A DNA stretch of 64,000 nt from Mytilus galloprovincialis (GCF_965363235.1 NC_134848.1:65848681-65912680); one strand, 5' to 3'; numbered from the stretch's first letter, positions 23,601-34,830 are shown. Notes: generated by a model from the sequence alone, not told the origin. A program made the numbers and translations.

Positions 23601-25912
23601 AAGTAGACATTTTGCTCATGGGCACTCATACCACATCTTCCTTTATCTATTTGATGGTGGTACTTTTTTTTTATGTATTTCGCTCGGAGCATTTTAAGAT
23701 ATCAATATCAAAGAGAGAAATTGGTTGATTGTATCTCTTTGAACCAAGTGACGCAGTGTGTTTTATCAAGCACTAGACTTATAAAATAGAGAATGGAAAT
23801 TGAGAATGTGACAAAGAGACAACAACCCGACCAAAAAGTAAAAACACAACCGATGGCCACTAATGGATCTTCAATACAGCCAGAAAATCCCACAACCGGA
23901 GGCGGACTTTGGCCCCTCAACAAAAATGTGTACTAGCTAGTGAAAAATGGACGCCATACTAAACTCCTAAGCATATAAAGAAACTTTAATTATAAAAAAC
24001 AAAAAAAACAAGACTAACAAAGGCAAGAGGCTTCTGACTTGGGACAGGCGCAATTTGGCGGGGTTATACATGTTTAGTGAAATCTCAACCCTCCCACTAT
24101 ACCTCTACCCAATGTTGAATAAACATACACAAAGCAATACGCACAGTAAATATCAGTTTAAATGAAGTCCGAGTCCGATGTCAGAATAGGTAACAAAAGA
24201 AACTAAGCAAAATGTCAATGATACATAACTAAACAAAGGACTACTAGTAGTTACAGACATGCCAGCTCCAGACCTCAATTAAACTGATCGATATATATTG
24301 TCTTCATCATATGAAATTCAAGCACAATCCCTCCCCTAAGGTGATAAGTATCATACCATCATAAAATATATGAGAAGAACATAATCTGTATCATGCCAAC
24401 AACTGGTTTTAGAATAAATGTGTTGATTTCCGATGCAAAGACCCTTTGAGTGAATCAATATTAATACCAAAATATGCCATATTTCATGACCTGATAACAG
24501 TATCGTAACTATATCCCTTCTTAGTAAGTCTGTTTGAAGATTTTGTTAGCTTTTGAGGTTAGTGCCGACATTTCTGTGCTTTGTATTTATAGAATATTTT
24601 CCCAAAAGATTGGATGTGAAATATCTGAACGTATAAGATGTCTGCGTGTTGATTTCTATTTACGAATGACGTCCTTCTGCCGATAATAAAATTTAGTAAA
24701 TGTTTTGATTAGTCTGTGATATTGAAAACCCTGGTGTAATAATTTTGCAGCAATACAGAGATTTCTTTCGTTCAAATCAAATACATTGTTACATACCAAA
24801 TCGAAACAGTTGAGATATAAAACCCATAAGATGATGACAAGGGAACATCACCATCTAAAATGGATAATTAACAATAGGACATGAAAAATCATCTCTTTTA
24901 TCATACATTGTGGTATTAAATTTCTCATTAAAGACATAGATATGTGTAAATTCCTCGTTGATCTAATATCATAAAATTTGTTAGTTGGTTTGGGTTCAAT
25001 CATTTTAAGGTTAAGGTTTTACTAGTATAGTGAAAGCTATTCTCCCGCATGTTAAATCATAGTTATGATAGTAGACGGATGTATTCATTAACATATTCAT
25101 GTTATTATAAATACAATTATGTAAATACAAACTGACAAACAGAAAGCATTTACACAGGTTTTTAATAAGACTAGTAACATTCAATAATATTTTATGAGTA
25201 CAAGATCCTTGTACATTGTTGTAAAACAATTTTTATTGAAATCACTGCATTGTATACATGTAGACGAAGTGTATACTTATATCCCGCTTTCATGGATATG
25301 AATTAAAAATTTGACAATGGCAATTAAGAAAGTAACGATCAAATATCATGTTCCTAACAAAAAATGCATCCTTAGCAGGTTTACTCTTACAAAATTACTA
25401 TTAGGAGATCTGAATAGTGAGTTGTAAGTTTAATGAACTTGGTACATCTTGGAATTAAAAAAAAATCATCATCAGCTTCCAATACAAATTTCTCAAGTGT
25501 CAACAGGATCCAAACTGTTATAAATTATGTCTATTTTATAAAACTAATCTAATCCACAACCATATGCGCCACTGCGTTTTACCTCTTGCTTAACAATTTG
25601 TTAATATTCTTTGATGCCTTTTTAGGTTTTTCCAGTTTGTTTTATGTTATTAAGTTTGAAAGTCATAGCTGTTTAGTCTCATTCTGCTTCTTTACTTTAT
25701 TTTCAATTGAGGCGTATCTCATTTTATAATTTTTAGATGGACCTATTGTTGAAGAAACCTGCGTCCATCCACGTTCATTGCACCGGCGTGTAGTGTATGC
25801 TAGCGAACAACACCTCAGCACCGGTTCTACAGTAGATACCTTCTTAACACAAGATGACTTAGCTTCTCAAGTATCTGATTTCGAACCAATGTTATCAGAT
25901 ATTGATGAATAA
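14607..25912 (+). CDS. SHFL: SHFL/Shiftless-like zinc protein, copy 2 (complete, seven exons, 247 aa)
   Basis: Exons: 14607-14627 (MEDSEPE), 16253-16364, 17092-17138, 17961-18092, 21518-21621, 22790-22941 and 25737-25912 (stop TAA). All join in frame with GT-AG borders. Exon 2 must be spliced because TAG precedes it in frame. Residues 8-45 (RLQELFRGRFTFEEAQ to VAANFVLDG) align with the human N-terminal RLREKFHGK region and look UBA-like. Residues 61-139 carry CITC (88/91), CVRC (108/111) and HCQFC (130-134). Residues 140-200 carry CYRC (151/154), C158, HSCFCRNC (178-185) and CVH (198-200), the zinc-ligand pattern of SHFL. The tail is acidic (SDIDE). Human SHFL is about 291 residues. Known vertebrate role: blocks -1 frameshifting on viral and cellular mRNAs. 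The same function here is inferred. The seven-codon first exon is the least certain part. AATAAA is at 25946. Confidence 0.9.
16605..16780 (+). repeat. Diverged fragment of mussel repeat family A
   Basis: In intron 2 of SHFL copy 2. The blocks CACCTGACTTTGGACAGACA and TTACCTGGGACAATCGTGTA resemble the tail half of the repeat at 59035-59521. Confidence 0.5.
17318..17655 (+). repeat. Interspersed repeat related to the 350-bp satellite (family E), with ACGCGCGT end module
   Basis: Contains CCACTGGATCGATGCCACTA and CCCCGAGGGTATCACCAG, as in the array at 56273-57755, and ends with GTCACTGATGAGTCTTTTGT and AAACGCGCGTCTAGAG. Lies in intron 3 of SHFL copy 2. Confidence 0.65.
18605..21035 (-). mobile_element. 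L1/Tx1-like LINE remnant, antisense in SHFL copy 2 intron
   Basis: Minus-strand pieces of an ORF2, in order from high to low coordinate: HISGIKIGDTENF and ISQLADDTTCFLKD (catalytic ADD near 20930), NDFEKCSGLK, RNLSLIGKIVILKSLAISKL and IPKSYVIKIQRDINSFLWN (20368-20718), NEGGLKAPNFE, then SISYRSWHM and RWEESFNIEISDEKWKKYL (to about 19800), and CASCKVIKPIEHSF (about 19665). A related C-terminal piece, FLKFLKRRLEILKYVYLSKD, is at about 18700-18800, separated by about 600 bp of other DNA. This order is typical of L1/Tx1-type ORF2. It is 5' truncated with several frame changes, so inactive. Confidence 0.75.
18905..19480. repeat. Probable repeat inserted between two LINE pieces
   Basis: Non-coding DNA with TCCAAGATGGAGGAAGACAC and CAATGGGGTCACCGGACCCG lies between the two antisense LINE pieces. 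Both borders carry LINE-like INYC sequence, suggesting an insertion or two overlapping LINE copies. The family is not identified. Confidence 0.35.
21035..21360 (+). repeat. Partial copy of repeat family B
   Basis: Starts GCAACAGTCGTATACGACTG and keeps CCTGACTTGGTACATGACAT. It is a shortened relative of 5697-6305 and lies just before exon 5 of SHFL copy 2. Confidence 0.6.
23430..23495 (+). repeat. 20-bp tandem repeat, about three units
   Basis: The unit ATTTATCTCAAGTCATA is repeated with small changes in intron 6 of SHFL copy 2. Confidence 0.7.
23765..24965 (-). mobile_element. Second reverse-transcriptase remnant, probable Penelope-like, with long 3' tail
   Basis: In the minus strand of intron 6 of SHFL copy 2. 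From about 24930 downward one reads PIVNYPF, LDGDVPLS, SYGFYIS, then FERNLCIAAKLLHQGF, YHRLIKTFTKFYYR and RRHLIRSDISHP, the thumb part of a YISQL-type reverse transcriptase related to the one at 8803-9925. Below 24390 is non-coding tail with GAGGCTTCTGACTTGGGACA. The palm with the DD motif is missing, and there are several frame changes and stops. Inactive. The family assignment is tentative. Confidence 0.6.
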
Positions 25913-25945
25913 TGCCGAAAGGGAGAATGATATCCACTCATAGCT

Positions 25946-25951
25946 AATAAA
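25946..25951 (+). promoter_or_regulatory. Polyadenylation signal of SHFL copy 2
   Basis: AATAAA 33 bases after the stop codon. Confidence 0.55.
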
Positions 25952-26544
25952 TTTACATCGCTTCCTTTTGTTGTTGTCAATTTTTAATACATGAAAACCG
26001 AAAACAATTATTTCTAAAGCATCACATAACTATAATACCATTTAGCATGTGTCGGTAATGACATACTCTGAATAGGGACTGAAGTTTCACCGCCTCAAAT
26101 TACGATCCCCCCCCCAAAAAAAAAAAACATTTGGTCCTACAACCTGTCGATACAATTTTTGGCATTGCACAAGGTCATGATTTTGTGCTCACAAATATGG
26201 TTTTATCCGCCTTTTTCAATTGTGCCTGTTCGTATCAATGGCTGAGGGTCGTTCGATGCTATCGGTCATACATGTTTTTTTCTTTATCGTTATGTCATAA
26301 ACCAGGTTGTTTGTTTTTAATGTTAAAATTCCAAAAGAACCAAATACAACAAATGTTCCAAGAACTTTCTACGTTTGATAATGTTAAGGATGAACTAACT
26401 TAAATAAATGACAATTTTAATCTTGTTAAATATTAAGTGATAATTATACAACTTCAAAATCAAAGCTATAGACTCCACTTGGGGAAGTTACCAAAGTAGT
26501 TGATCAGTTGAAGGATATTCTGAGCAAAATCAGAACTATAAAAC

Positions 26545-27076
26545 AGACGAGAATGTTCATAGCCGGTCTGACGTTATAGCCATTATCCTGCCCGGTCCAA
26601 TACATACGAGAATGTTCAGAGCCAGTCTGACGTTACAGCCATTATCCTGCCCGGTCCAAAACATACGAGAATGTTCAGAGCCAGTCTGATGTTATAGCCA
26701 TTATTCTGCCCTGTTTAAAACATACGAGAATATTCAGAGCCAGTCTGACGTTAAAGCCATTACCCTGCCCGGTCTAAAACATACGAGAATGTTCAGAGCC
26801 AGTCTGACGTCATAGCCATTATCCTGCCCGGTCCAAAACATAAGAGAATGTTCAGAGCCAGTCTGACGTTATAGCCATTATCCTGCCCGGTCCAAAACAT
26901 GCAATAATGTTCAGAGCCAGTCTGACGTTATAGCCATTATCCTGTCCGGTCCAAATTATACGAGAATGTTCAGAGGTAGTCTGACGTCATAGCCATTTTC
27001 CTGCCCGGTCCAAAACATACGAGAATGTTCAGAGCCAGTCTGACGTTATAGCCATTATACTGCCCGGTCCAAAATT
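26545..27076 (+). repeat. 59-bp minisatellite, about nine units
   Basis: The unit contains CGAGAATGTTCAGAGCCAGT, CTGACGTTATAGCCATTATC and CTGCCCGGTCCAAAAC. The phase moves back one base per 60-base line, giving a 59-bp period. Units differ by a few substitutions. It is less AT-rich than its surroundings, and no coding role is seen. Confidence 0.9.
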
Positions 27077-27079
27077 ATC

Positions 27080-27660
27080 TGGAGACAAAGAGGCATTCAT
27101 TTTAAGATTTAAGACACTGAAGATGAGATGTACCCCTACCAGTAGAGCGCAAATAGCTTTAAATAAGATTCAGTTGTAAAAAAACTTAGATAGCATTACC
27201 CATATCAAATCAGGGACAGTTCTTCGTATTTGGAGAAATGGAAACTGATCTTTCTGGTTTTGTGTCAACTTACAAGAGTTTTAAAAGCATCACTCTGCCT
27301 AAATGGACTTTAACTATTCAAATGGTTAATTAAAACATTTATTTCGAAACCAGGATAAACTTTAAGTTTAAAAGGCCAAATAAAGTATGAAGTCAAAGAG
27401 AATTGTTGACCAAATAATTCAAACGAATTTTCCAAATACATCTAAGTAAATCATAGTTTAATGTAAACAATAAGTTGCAGATTCTTTGTTGAATTTATTT
27501 GGACTGAAGACTTAAATAAGTTTTCCCGAGTTTACTTGCTACACTGAACAAAATTAGACATTCTAGATTTCGTTACTTTTGAATTTAATCATTTATTTTT
27601 GACTGAAACAAATAATTTAAAAAAAAAATGCTGCAACCATTAAATACCAAATAACTATAT
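27080..27660. other. Intergenic, nothing recognised
   Basis: AT-rich, without exon-like frames or recognisable repeats. Confidence 0.35.
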
Positions 27661-27669
27661 ATATATGTA

Positions 27670-28619
27670 GGACTCTAAAGTGCGATGTGGACGCTTACGT
27701 ACGATGGTCACGCTAAAGTGCGATGATCTTCGCTGAAGTGAGATGCCAACACACACTAAAGTGCGATGGTCTGCTAAAGAATAGACGTAACAAACGTGCT
27801 ATGGACTATGACGTCAACAGTCGTTTATACAAAAAAATAAATTACATGGAGAAAAACAAATGTAGAATATTTGATAAACACCTTTAAACCAAATGACGAT
27901 GACTTACTTAATTCAAACCTAACCGTGCTTTGTCGGCTAAAGCAAATGTGTGTTTTTTTTCCCGGGTGCTGAAAGAAGTACTTGTGTCCTGCACTCGACT
28001 ATCGTACTATACAGATACAAAAGTATAGTCTTTAGTTTCTTTTATCTTGTTTCTATTACAAGATAACGGATACATTCAAATCATTGTTTATGTTGCAGTT
28101 TATTTTGCGCTTTCCGTTAAAATATTGTCGATTTTATTAAAAATTAAAGTCGGTAAAAACAAAGGTACATGTTTTCATGCGTAAATCATAAATAAGGGCA
28201 GATCTTCACATAAGGGATAGACTACATGTGAACTGCAAGCTACGCTAATTATAAAAATATTTGATACGGACGAATTTCGAAAAAATGACACACAGGATAT
28301 ATAGATTTTTGTCACACCTAAATAACCATTTTAACAATTATCACGGGGCCAGTCTTTTACATTCAGAAGCATTCACTTAAGCGTACCTGTACATTATAAA
28401 GCCTATCACATATGTTATAAAACCTAAGAAACCAGCTTTTGCAAAAAGACTATTTATTAACATCCGTGTTCTTTAAAGTTTTAAGCCCTTTAACATTACC
28501 CTTTTTGTCCATCGCAATTTAGCGTGATATTCCATCGTACTTTTGCAAGCAAACAATTATCGCACTTAAGCGTGATACACCATCGTACTTTAGCGTAGAC
28601 CATCGCACTTTATAGTCCG
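27670..28619. mobile_element. Non-autonomous DNA transposon with inverted ends and subterminal repeats
   Basis: The left end, GGACTCTAAAGTGCGATG, and the complement of the right end, GGACTATAAAGTGCGATGG, form terminal inverted repeats. Inside both ends the motif AAAGTGCGATGGT recurs (about four times on the left in one orientation, about four on the right in the other), as transposase-binding subterminal repeats do. The roughly 700-bp interior has no long frame. It sits in an AT dinucleotide run (ATATATATGTA on the left, ATATATATACATGTA on the right), so the target duplication is hard to define. Superfamily not assigned. Confidence 0.7.
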
Positions 28620-28649
28620 CCATATATATATACATGTAGTAATGTATTT

Positions 28650-29590
28650 TTGAAAAAAAAAGTACCACAAAAGCTTTAATTTAACCTATTTGAATATCAA
28701 CAGATAGTAATGCTAATATTGGTGCTAAATCAAACTAAAAGACCTGCTATTAACGATACTAATCTTATTTAAAGATTTTTATAGTCGCATTTGGAATCGT
28801 ACAGATCATTATGATGTAAATGATTTTTAACAATTTGTATAATCATAATGATGACTTTAATCAATTGTTACTTTAGGTAATGATCATGGTTCTAGATAGC
28901 GCACTTCTCCTAATAATTATGTAATATTATTTGGTAAACAAAACGTAGTGTTTTAGTTGTTGTAAAATTAACAAATCGGAAGAATAATTTCTGATGGAGA
29001 AGATACGTTTTGATAATGGTTGATATTGCGACAAGTTCAATAAACATGATGTTTGAAATTAAAGATGTCGAAGTGTTATGATTATTTAGATATTTACGTT
29101 CATTATTTCTTGAGTTCAATAGTTATATACTAAATACACAAGTACAGGTAAATGGGAACATGGACAAATTTTAAGTGTTTGAAAGTGATTAGTGTACACA
29201 TATTTTATCAATTAAATTCAGGTAAAGTAATGTACACAAATAGGCATTTACATAATAATACGAGTGAAATAATTAATAGGATCTAGGAACAAGCTGTTAG
29301 CTTATATTTCTAAATGGGGAGTATATGCTTTATTTTCACGTTTATTACGAAAAGAATGCATGCAAATTGTGTAGATCAAAACAGTATGATTGTTATAGTG
29401 GATAATATAGAATATTAAATAACAAAAATAACAAACCACGATAAAAATGTAAAACGGAAATGCCGTTATCGAATGGCTAAATTAAATAAACGAATCGATA
29501 ATAACAGTAATATAATATGTAACAAATATTTTTGTAAAAAATATGATCATAAAACATAATAATAATGATTTTAAAATAATAATAATGATT
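28650..29590. other. Intergenic, nothing recognised
   Basis: AT-rich, with no supported gene or element. Confidence 0.35.
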
Positions 29591-29592
29591 TT

Positions 29593-29594
29593 AA

Positions 29595-29656
<62 letters not shown>

Positions 29657-29660
29657 GAAT
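29593..29660. repeat. AAT trinucleotide microsatellite
   Basis: About twenty AAT/ATA triplets in a row. They generate a spurious poly-Tyr frame on the minus strand. Confidence 0.95.
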
Positions 29661-29668
29661 AATAATAT

Positions 29669-29879
29669 AGGGTTATTGCATAAATATTGGTGAATATTTT
29701 CCAGAGTAGAATGTTATATTGCACGAGCTTGCGAGTGCAATACATGTTCTACGAGGGACAATATTCCCCAATATTTGTACAAGTACCCTATATTAAAATC
29801 ACTATAATTATTATTATTATTTTTTTTATTTTTATAATTTTATTATCATTATACATTGCAATTTTTGTGCAATAACCCT
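29669..29879. mobile_element. Foldback/MITE with 12-bp terminal inverted repeats
   Basis: The ends AGGGTTATTGCA and TGCAATAACCCT are perfect inverted repeats. Further inverted pieces lead to a central hairpin around TTGCACGAGC and GCGAGTGCAA. No coding capacity. Confidence 0.75.
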
Positions 29880-29970
29880 TTTATTGTATAGCAATATAAT
29901 ATTTGAAAGTAAATTTTGTGGACTGTGGAATAAAACAATTACTGTCTTTTGTTTTGGTAAATATGGGGTT

Positions 29971-30045
29971 TTATTGACTTTTGAAAAACTGATATTCATT
30001 TCGGCCGTCGGCTTCAGTGAATATCATTTTTTCAAAAGTCAATAA
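29971..30045. mobile_element. Short foldback element, 30-bp arms
   Basis: Arms 29971-30000 and 30016-30045 are inverted repeats with about two mismatches, around a loop TCGGCCGTCGGCTTC. Confidence 0.75.
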
Positions 30046-30516
30046 ATATCAAGTGTTAATAATTCATAAAACAAAAATAAAGTGTTTAGAGTTCTAAACG
30101 AACATGATTATTTCAGATTTATCAATATTTCTGATCATATTTAGCATTGTTCTCAGTCGGAACATCCGGTTAGATTATCAACTATTCAAACTCATAAACT
30201 GACGATTTTTACTGCAAGTACATTTTTCATTGTACATGTGATAATATTAGTATACTTATGTTTGCTTCGTGGAGATGGGAGTTATAATAGTCTTATTACT
30301 TGCTAACTGATGACTATTAATATTGTAATGACAGTAATTGATGAACATTTTTGTATATTAATTATAGGATTATTTCATAATACACTATATATATCTCAGT
30401 ACAGTGTGAAATCATAACTACAATTAACTAGATAAGTATCAAACACTTTTAGCTGGATAATTTACTGTTTCAATATGTATGCGTGATATCGTAACATAGG
30501 CAGTTGTAGGAACAAA

Positions 30517-33500
30517 ATGGAGAAAATACGCTACATTTCAAATAGAGGTGTAAGACACGAATTGTCAGATCAACTTTTAGGAAGAATTCGTGAAAGTAAC
30601 TCTAATGCTGCTGACCATATCGGCACCACAATTAAGGATGACTCTAATTGTATGGACTTTAAATTCAATAGACACACAACGTCTACCAACAACATATTTG
30701 ATTATTTTAAAGGAGGAAAACTACATATGCCGATAGACATATGTCCGCAGAAATTCTCTGAAGAACTTGATTTTTGGGGGTTACCAGAAACTGCATTAGA
30801 AACATGTTGTTTCACAAAGTATGTTTCCTATTTTGATAACTTAAACATTTTGAAAGTTTTAGAAGAAGGGGAATGTAAAAGAAATACTATGTTTGAAACA
30901 GTAGCAACGTTGACCACAGGACACGGATGGAGGTCTATTCAAGCGAGAGCGTGGTCTGTAATGGAATATCCTACTTCATCTATGTCAGCCAAGGTAAAAT
31001 ATGTTATGACAATTACTTTTAATTATTTTTTATAAAAATGTATATTTGAGGCAAGAAGATGAAATCTACAATTGATTCTTGATTACTGAAAGTCCATTGC
31101 CGAGTATTTCATGAACATTCAGGATTAGACAGATGAAAAAAAAATAAGATTACAATATAGGCAGAACAGGATAAATGGTGTTTTTTTTTTCTTACAATGC
31201 AAATTTACGGTATGTGGATAGATTTGCCTTAGCTTGAGACGTGCCACCTGTGGACTCTTAGAAAGATGTTGTTTGTCTTCCTTTACATTTGCAGATCATG
31301 GCGATATATTTAAAGATGTAAGAAAACGAGGTAAATGTCAATATGACAACTATCCATCTAAGTCATAATTTGTAAAAGTAAACCAGTATATGTCAAAGTA
31401 TATACTTCAACACGGAGCTTTGGCTCACACTGAGCAGATCTACATAAATAATGCTTTTATGAGTAAAGCGCGTTTCTGATAACCCCCTCCTACCAATTTT
31501 CTGGCAATCGCAATCGACAAACTATTGTTAGAAAAGGTAATCAAATACAAATTCGTGGGCCAATCCGTGGTCAGCGATTAAATTAATATGTTAAAATATA
31601 TGCCTTAAAACTGCTACGAATAATGTAACGATATGTAAACATCTTTTACAAATTAAATTTCAGATGCATAGTAAGCTCAATTTGTAACCTATTATTACAA
31701 ATGCATAATCAAGGTATTCGATTATATAAATTTATATTTGTAAGCAAATACAAAGTTTATACATATCGACACCTACTATTGCAGATTTTATTATAATAGT
31801 TTTATATATGGAGTTTATACAACGTCTTCATTTTATAATAATTTTATTGTTCAATAAGAAGTTCAAAACTGGCGAATTTGAAAACGTAACCAGTCAGACG
31901 TATGTTACCAAAATATCAATAAACTCTTATAGTGCTAAAAAAATGACAAAAATAGTAACAAATTTGTGATGTTTAATTGCTGTGAAAATGCAAGAGATAA
32001 GTATTACTGTCGGATAAACGAAGGCCTGACATGAAAGAGTATTTCAATATTTTGACTATCACATTTCATTGGATATTGAAAAGCATTTTGATTTTGTTAG
32101 AGAGAAGGCTCATACTCTAGCGTGTAGATAAAATGAGTTATTCGGAAGTTGTTCGTATCAAATGGGTTATTCGGAAGTCGTTCGTATCAAATGAATTACA
32201 TTGTATTAATGTGGATTTATTTATTTTCGTGGATATCAATTTTCGTGGATTGCTGAAAATTTGCATATTCGTGGATATCTAATTTTGTGGTTTTGCCAAT
32301 CTCTGTATATAATGCCTTTTGCAAATATCTTATTCGTTGAACATTTGAATTCGTGGTTCACCTGTTCTCACGAAACGAACGAAAATTAGTATCCAACGAA
32401 TATTAATGAATCCACAGTGATATAAAAGTATAGAACAACACAATTACCAATACTACATGGACAGTAAATAACTACCCGTTAACCATGTACTAGTTTATTA
32501 TTATTTCACATCATTACAGAAACGAAATAGAAGAAATTGATTTGAACAGTATAACTAACAAAAGGAGTGAGATAATCAGGTCTTTCCTCTTTTCTGTGGA
32601 AAGACCTATTGTATTTGTTCTGATTATTATTATTTGCAACTATCATGATGTATACATGCATCTTATTGTGATTTATCAACCAAGGTCCACCATCCTCCAC
32701 CCCCCTTTTTTCTTTGTTTCTTTCTTTTTGGAGGAATCCCATTTCGCACGCTTTGAAGTTCAGTCCTGTACATTTTAATTTTAAAAATGCAATCCTTCTT
32801 ATAAACAAACGTCTAAAAAAGCAATGACCTTAACTTAATTACTTGAAACTTTTAGTTTTAACACCTCCTTGTAAACAAGAAGGCTGTATGAAGTGCATTA
32901 AGATCAGAAATGCAAGCATTTCCATATCTTGAAAGTATATTTTTCAAATGCAGGCGCTGCTTGATTGGTGATATGTACAGATTTATTAAAATGAGGGTGT
33001 GATCTGGAATATCTCATTAATTGAAGGCATCGTGACCTTTGTTTGCACAGAAGAGTTTTAGAAAATGTTTATGTCCTCTCCATATTTTCCAATGCGAACC
33101 AGTATGTAGAAGAGTCTATGACTTGCAGAATTCTATATGATAACTGTAAGACTTTAGTGTGTATCAATTTTTTAAAGTGGTTTCCAAACGCAAATGCAAG
33201 TCTACAGAGAGAAAGTCTTTTCGATAAAATTGTTAAGGATTCTAACAAAGTGCCAATACTATGATATTTCAAATATTTAGTTAAATTAAATTAAATATGA
33301 AAAATGTAAGTTAAAAAAAAAAATAGAAACAAATCTTCTGTTAAAAAAGCTCAAAAAAACTATGTTAGAGATTATGTGATAATGAACAGGTTTTCTATGA
33401 TTTTAATTTTAGGTATATCTATACGCCAGCAATGCAATTGTTATACTGTCTTTATTTCTACTGGTGAGCAGTACACATCCGCTATTCAGAAGGAAATTAA

Positions 33501-34273
33501 CAAAAGACGAGTGGTATGATTACTTTACAGAGGAAGAAGAGGAACTGTACGATGATTACTGGCTGTATGAAACATTGAACGGCACAGGAATATCGCTTCC
33601 AGGTCATGTCTACGTTGAGATTGGTGCTCTATGGTATCTCAAAATGATAACATTGGCGTACTTTACAACTGAACTTATTTGTAAACTTATAGTGTTCCCT
33701 TTGCCATGGAGAGAATTTATTACGATTTTAAACTTCATAGACGTTTTGGCCCTGGTTGTAATGTATACCACGCTCATTGTTAATCAAGTGAATCCTAAAG
33801 AACAATATAAAGATTCTGTACACGATGCCGTGCATTCACTGCAGATATTCCGAGTCTGTCGATTGTTCAGGTTGGTACGGCACATCACTGGATTTCGAAT
33901 ATTGATGTACGCGCTACGGGCTAGTATTGGAGATCTATTAGTCATGCTGCTAGGTTTGTGTACAGCTGTTTTACTGTTTTCGTCTCTCGCTTACCACTCG
34001 CAAGATTCTGCCTTTTCAACTATCCCTGACGCAGCGTGGTGGGCTATTATCACTCTCACGACAGTTGGGTATGGAGATATCTACCCGACAACTATCCAAG
34101 GCAGGGTCATTGCTTCAATATGTGCAATCACTGGGGTGTGTCTTTTTGCTCTTCTGATACCAGTACTTGTTAATAATTTTCTCTTATTTTCCTCTCATTA
34201 TGCTGGAATTGAAAGACGACAGACTTTAAAGGAACAACTGTTGACTAGGAAAACAGCAGTGTCACCAAAATGA
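30517..34273 (+). CDS. Voltage-gated K+ channel, Shaw-like T1, gene A (two exons, 445 aa)
   Basis: Exons 30517-30993 (159 codons) and 33413-34273 (286 codons plus stop) join in phase 0 at GCCAAG|gtaaaa. Exon 1 is the T1 tetramerisation domain (GVRHEL, FDYFKGGKLH) with the zinc motif HX5CX20CC at H70, C76, C97 and C98, as in Kv2-Kv4. Exon 2 holds S1 to S6: S1 about 161-178, an N-glycosylation-like NGT loop, S2 with the acidic TTEL, S3 around FIDVLALVVM, S4 QIFRVCRLFRLVRH (R306, R309, R312, R315), filter TTVGYGD (VGYGD at 377-381), and S6 ending ALLIPVLVNNF. T1 (HMPIDIC, EELDFWG) is closest to Kv3/Shaw. Oddities: the S6 PVP gate motif is replaced by LIP (407-409), and S4 positions R1 and R2 are His and Gln. 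Start chosen at an ATG in AAAATGG context giving a canonical T1. Predicted plasma-membrane K+ channel subunit; gating properties unknown. Confidence 0.92.
31290..31500 (+). repeat. Mussel interspersed repeat in intron of K+ channel gene A
   Basis: Contains AATATGACAACTATCCATCT, CAACACGGAGCTTTGGCTCA and AGTAAAGCGCGTTTCTGATA. I recognise it as a common mussel module; part of it recurs inverted near 44840 and 45585. Confidence 0.55.
32132..32421. mobile_element. MITE-like element with TTTTCGTGG interior, preceded by a 29-bp duplication
   Basis: From about 32203, ATTAATGTGGATTTATT pairs with AATGAATCCACAGTG near 32420 as imperfect inverted ends. The interior repeats ATTTTCGTGGAT-type motifs. Just upstream, GTTATTCGGAAG and GTTCGTATCAAATG occur twice, 29 bp apart. 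Intron of K+ channel gene A. Confidence 0.55.
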
Positions 34274-34375
34274 AGGAAAAAACAGAAAGAAAGTTGTATG
34301 ATTATATTGGGTGTGTTTTATTTTCGTGGATTGAGGAACCCCTGCATTATTGTGAATATTAGATGTTGTGGTTAT

Positions 34376-34560
34376 GATCAAGTCTCAATCGTTACAACTC
34401 GGCCAAATCCGTACCTCATCAAACGAAGGAGAGTAGAGGAGTCACCCGAGGATTACCGATTGGATCAAGTCTCAATCGTCACAACTCGGCCGATTCCGTA
34501 CCTCATCAAACGAAGGAGAGTAGCAGAGTCACCCGAGGATTACCGATTGGATCAAGTCTG
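34376..34560 (+). repeat. 87-bp tandem repeat, two units plus a partial
   Basis: GATCAAGTCTCAATCG starts at 34376 and 34463, and GATCAAGTCTG at 34550. The period of 87 (29 codons) leaves a frame open through it, but there is no sign that it is a gene. It lies about 100 bp past the stop of K+ channel gene A, perhaps in its 3' UTR. Confidence 0.85.
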
Positions 34561-34830
34561 CAAACAAACCTTTAGTACTTCTGTCCGTCATTGAATACTT
34601 AAATTGGAAGTTAGGTGTTATTCCCAAATCCATTAAAAACAGTAACAAATGAAAAACAACGAAACCATAGTAGTTGGGAGTTAACATATATTGATAGGTG
34701 TTGTATTGAAAATTGTTTTATTCTTATATATTCATTACATATGGAATATATAGTATGAAGATTATTGTCACATGTCATTTGAATCTATTACTGGTAATTT
34801 CAGACATGTTACGTTAACAGATCATTTTAC

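Noticed and set aside
26131-26403. 90-residue + frame
   Set aside because: No recognisable family or splice context; it lies between a poly-A run and the minisatellite and looks like chance.
29482-29745. Minus-strand frame with a long poly-Tyr run
   Set aside because: Produced by the AAT microsatellite; no other protein-like feature.
33043-33264. 73-residue + frame in the intron of K+ channel gene A
   Set aside because: The channel reading frame joins cleanly without it, and the frame resembles nothing known.
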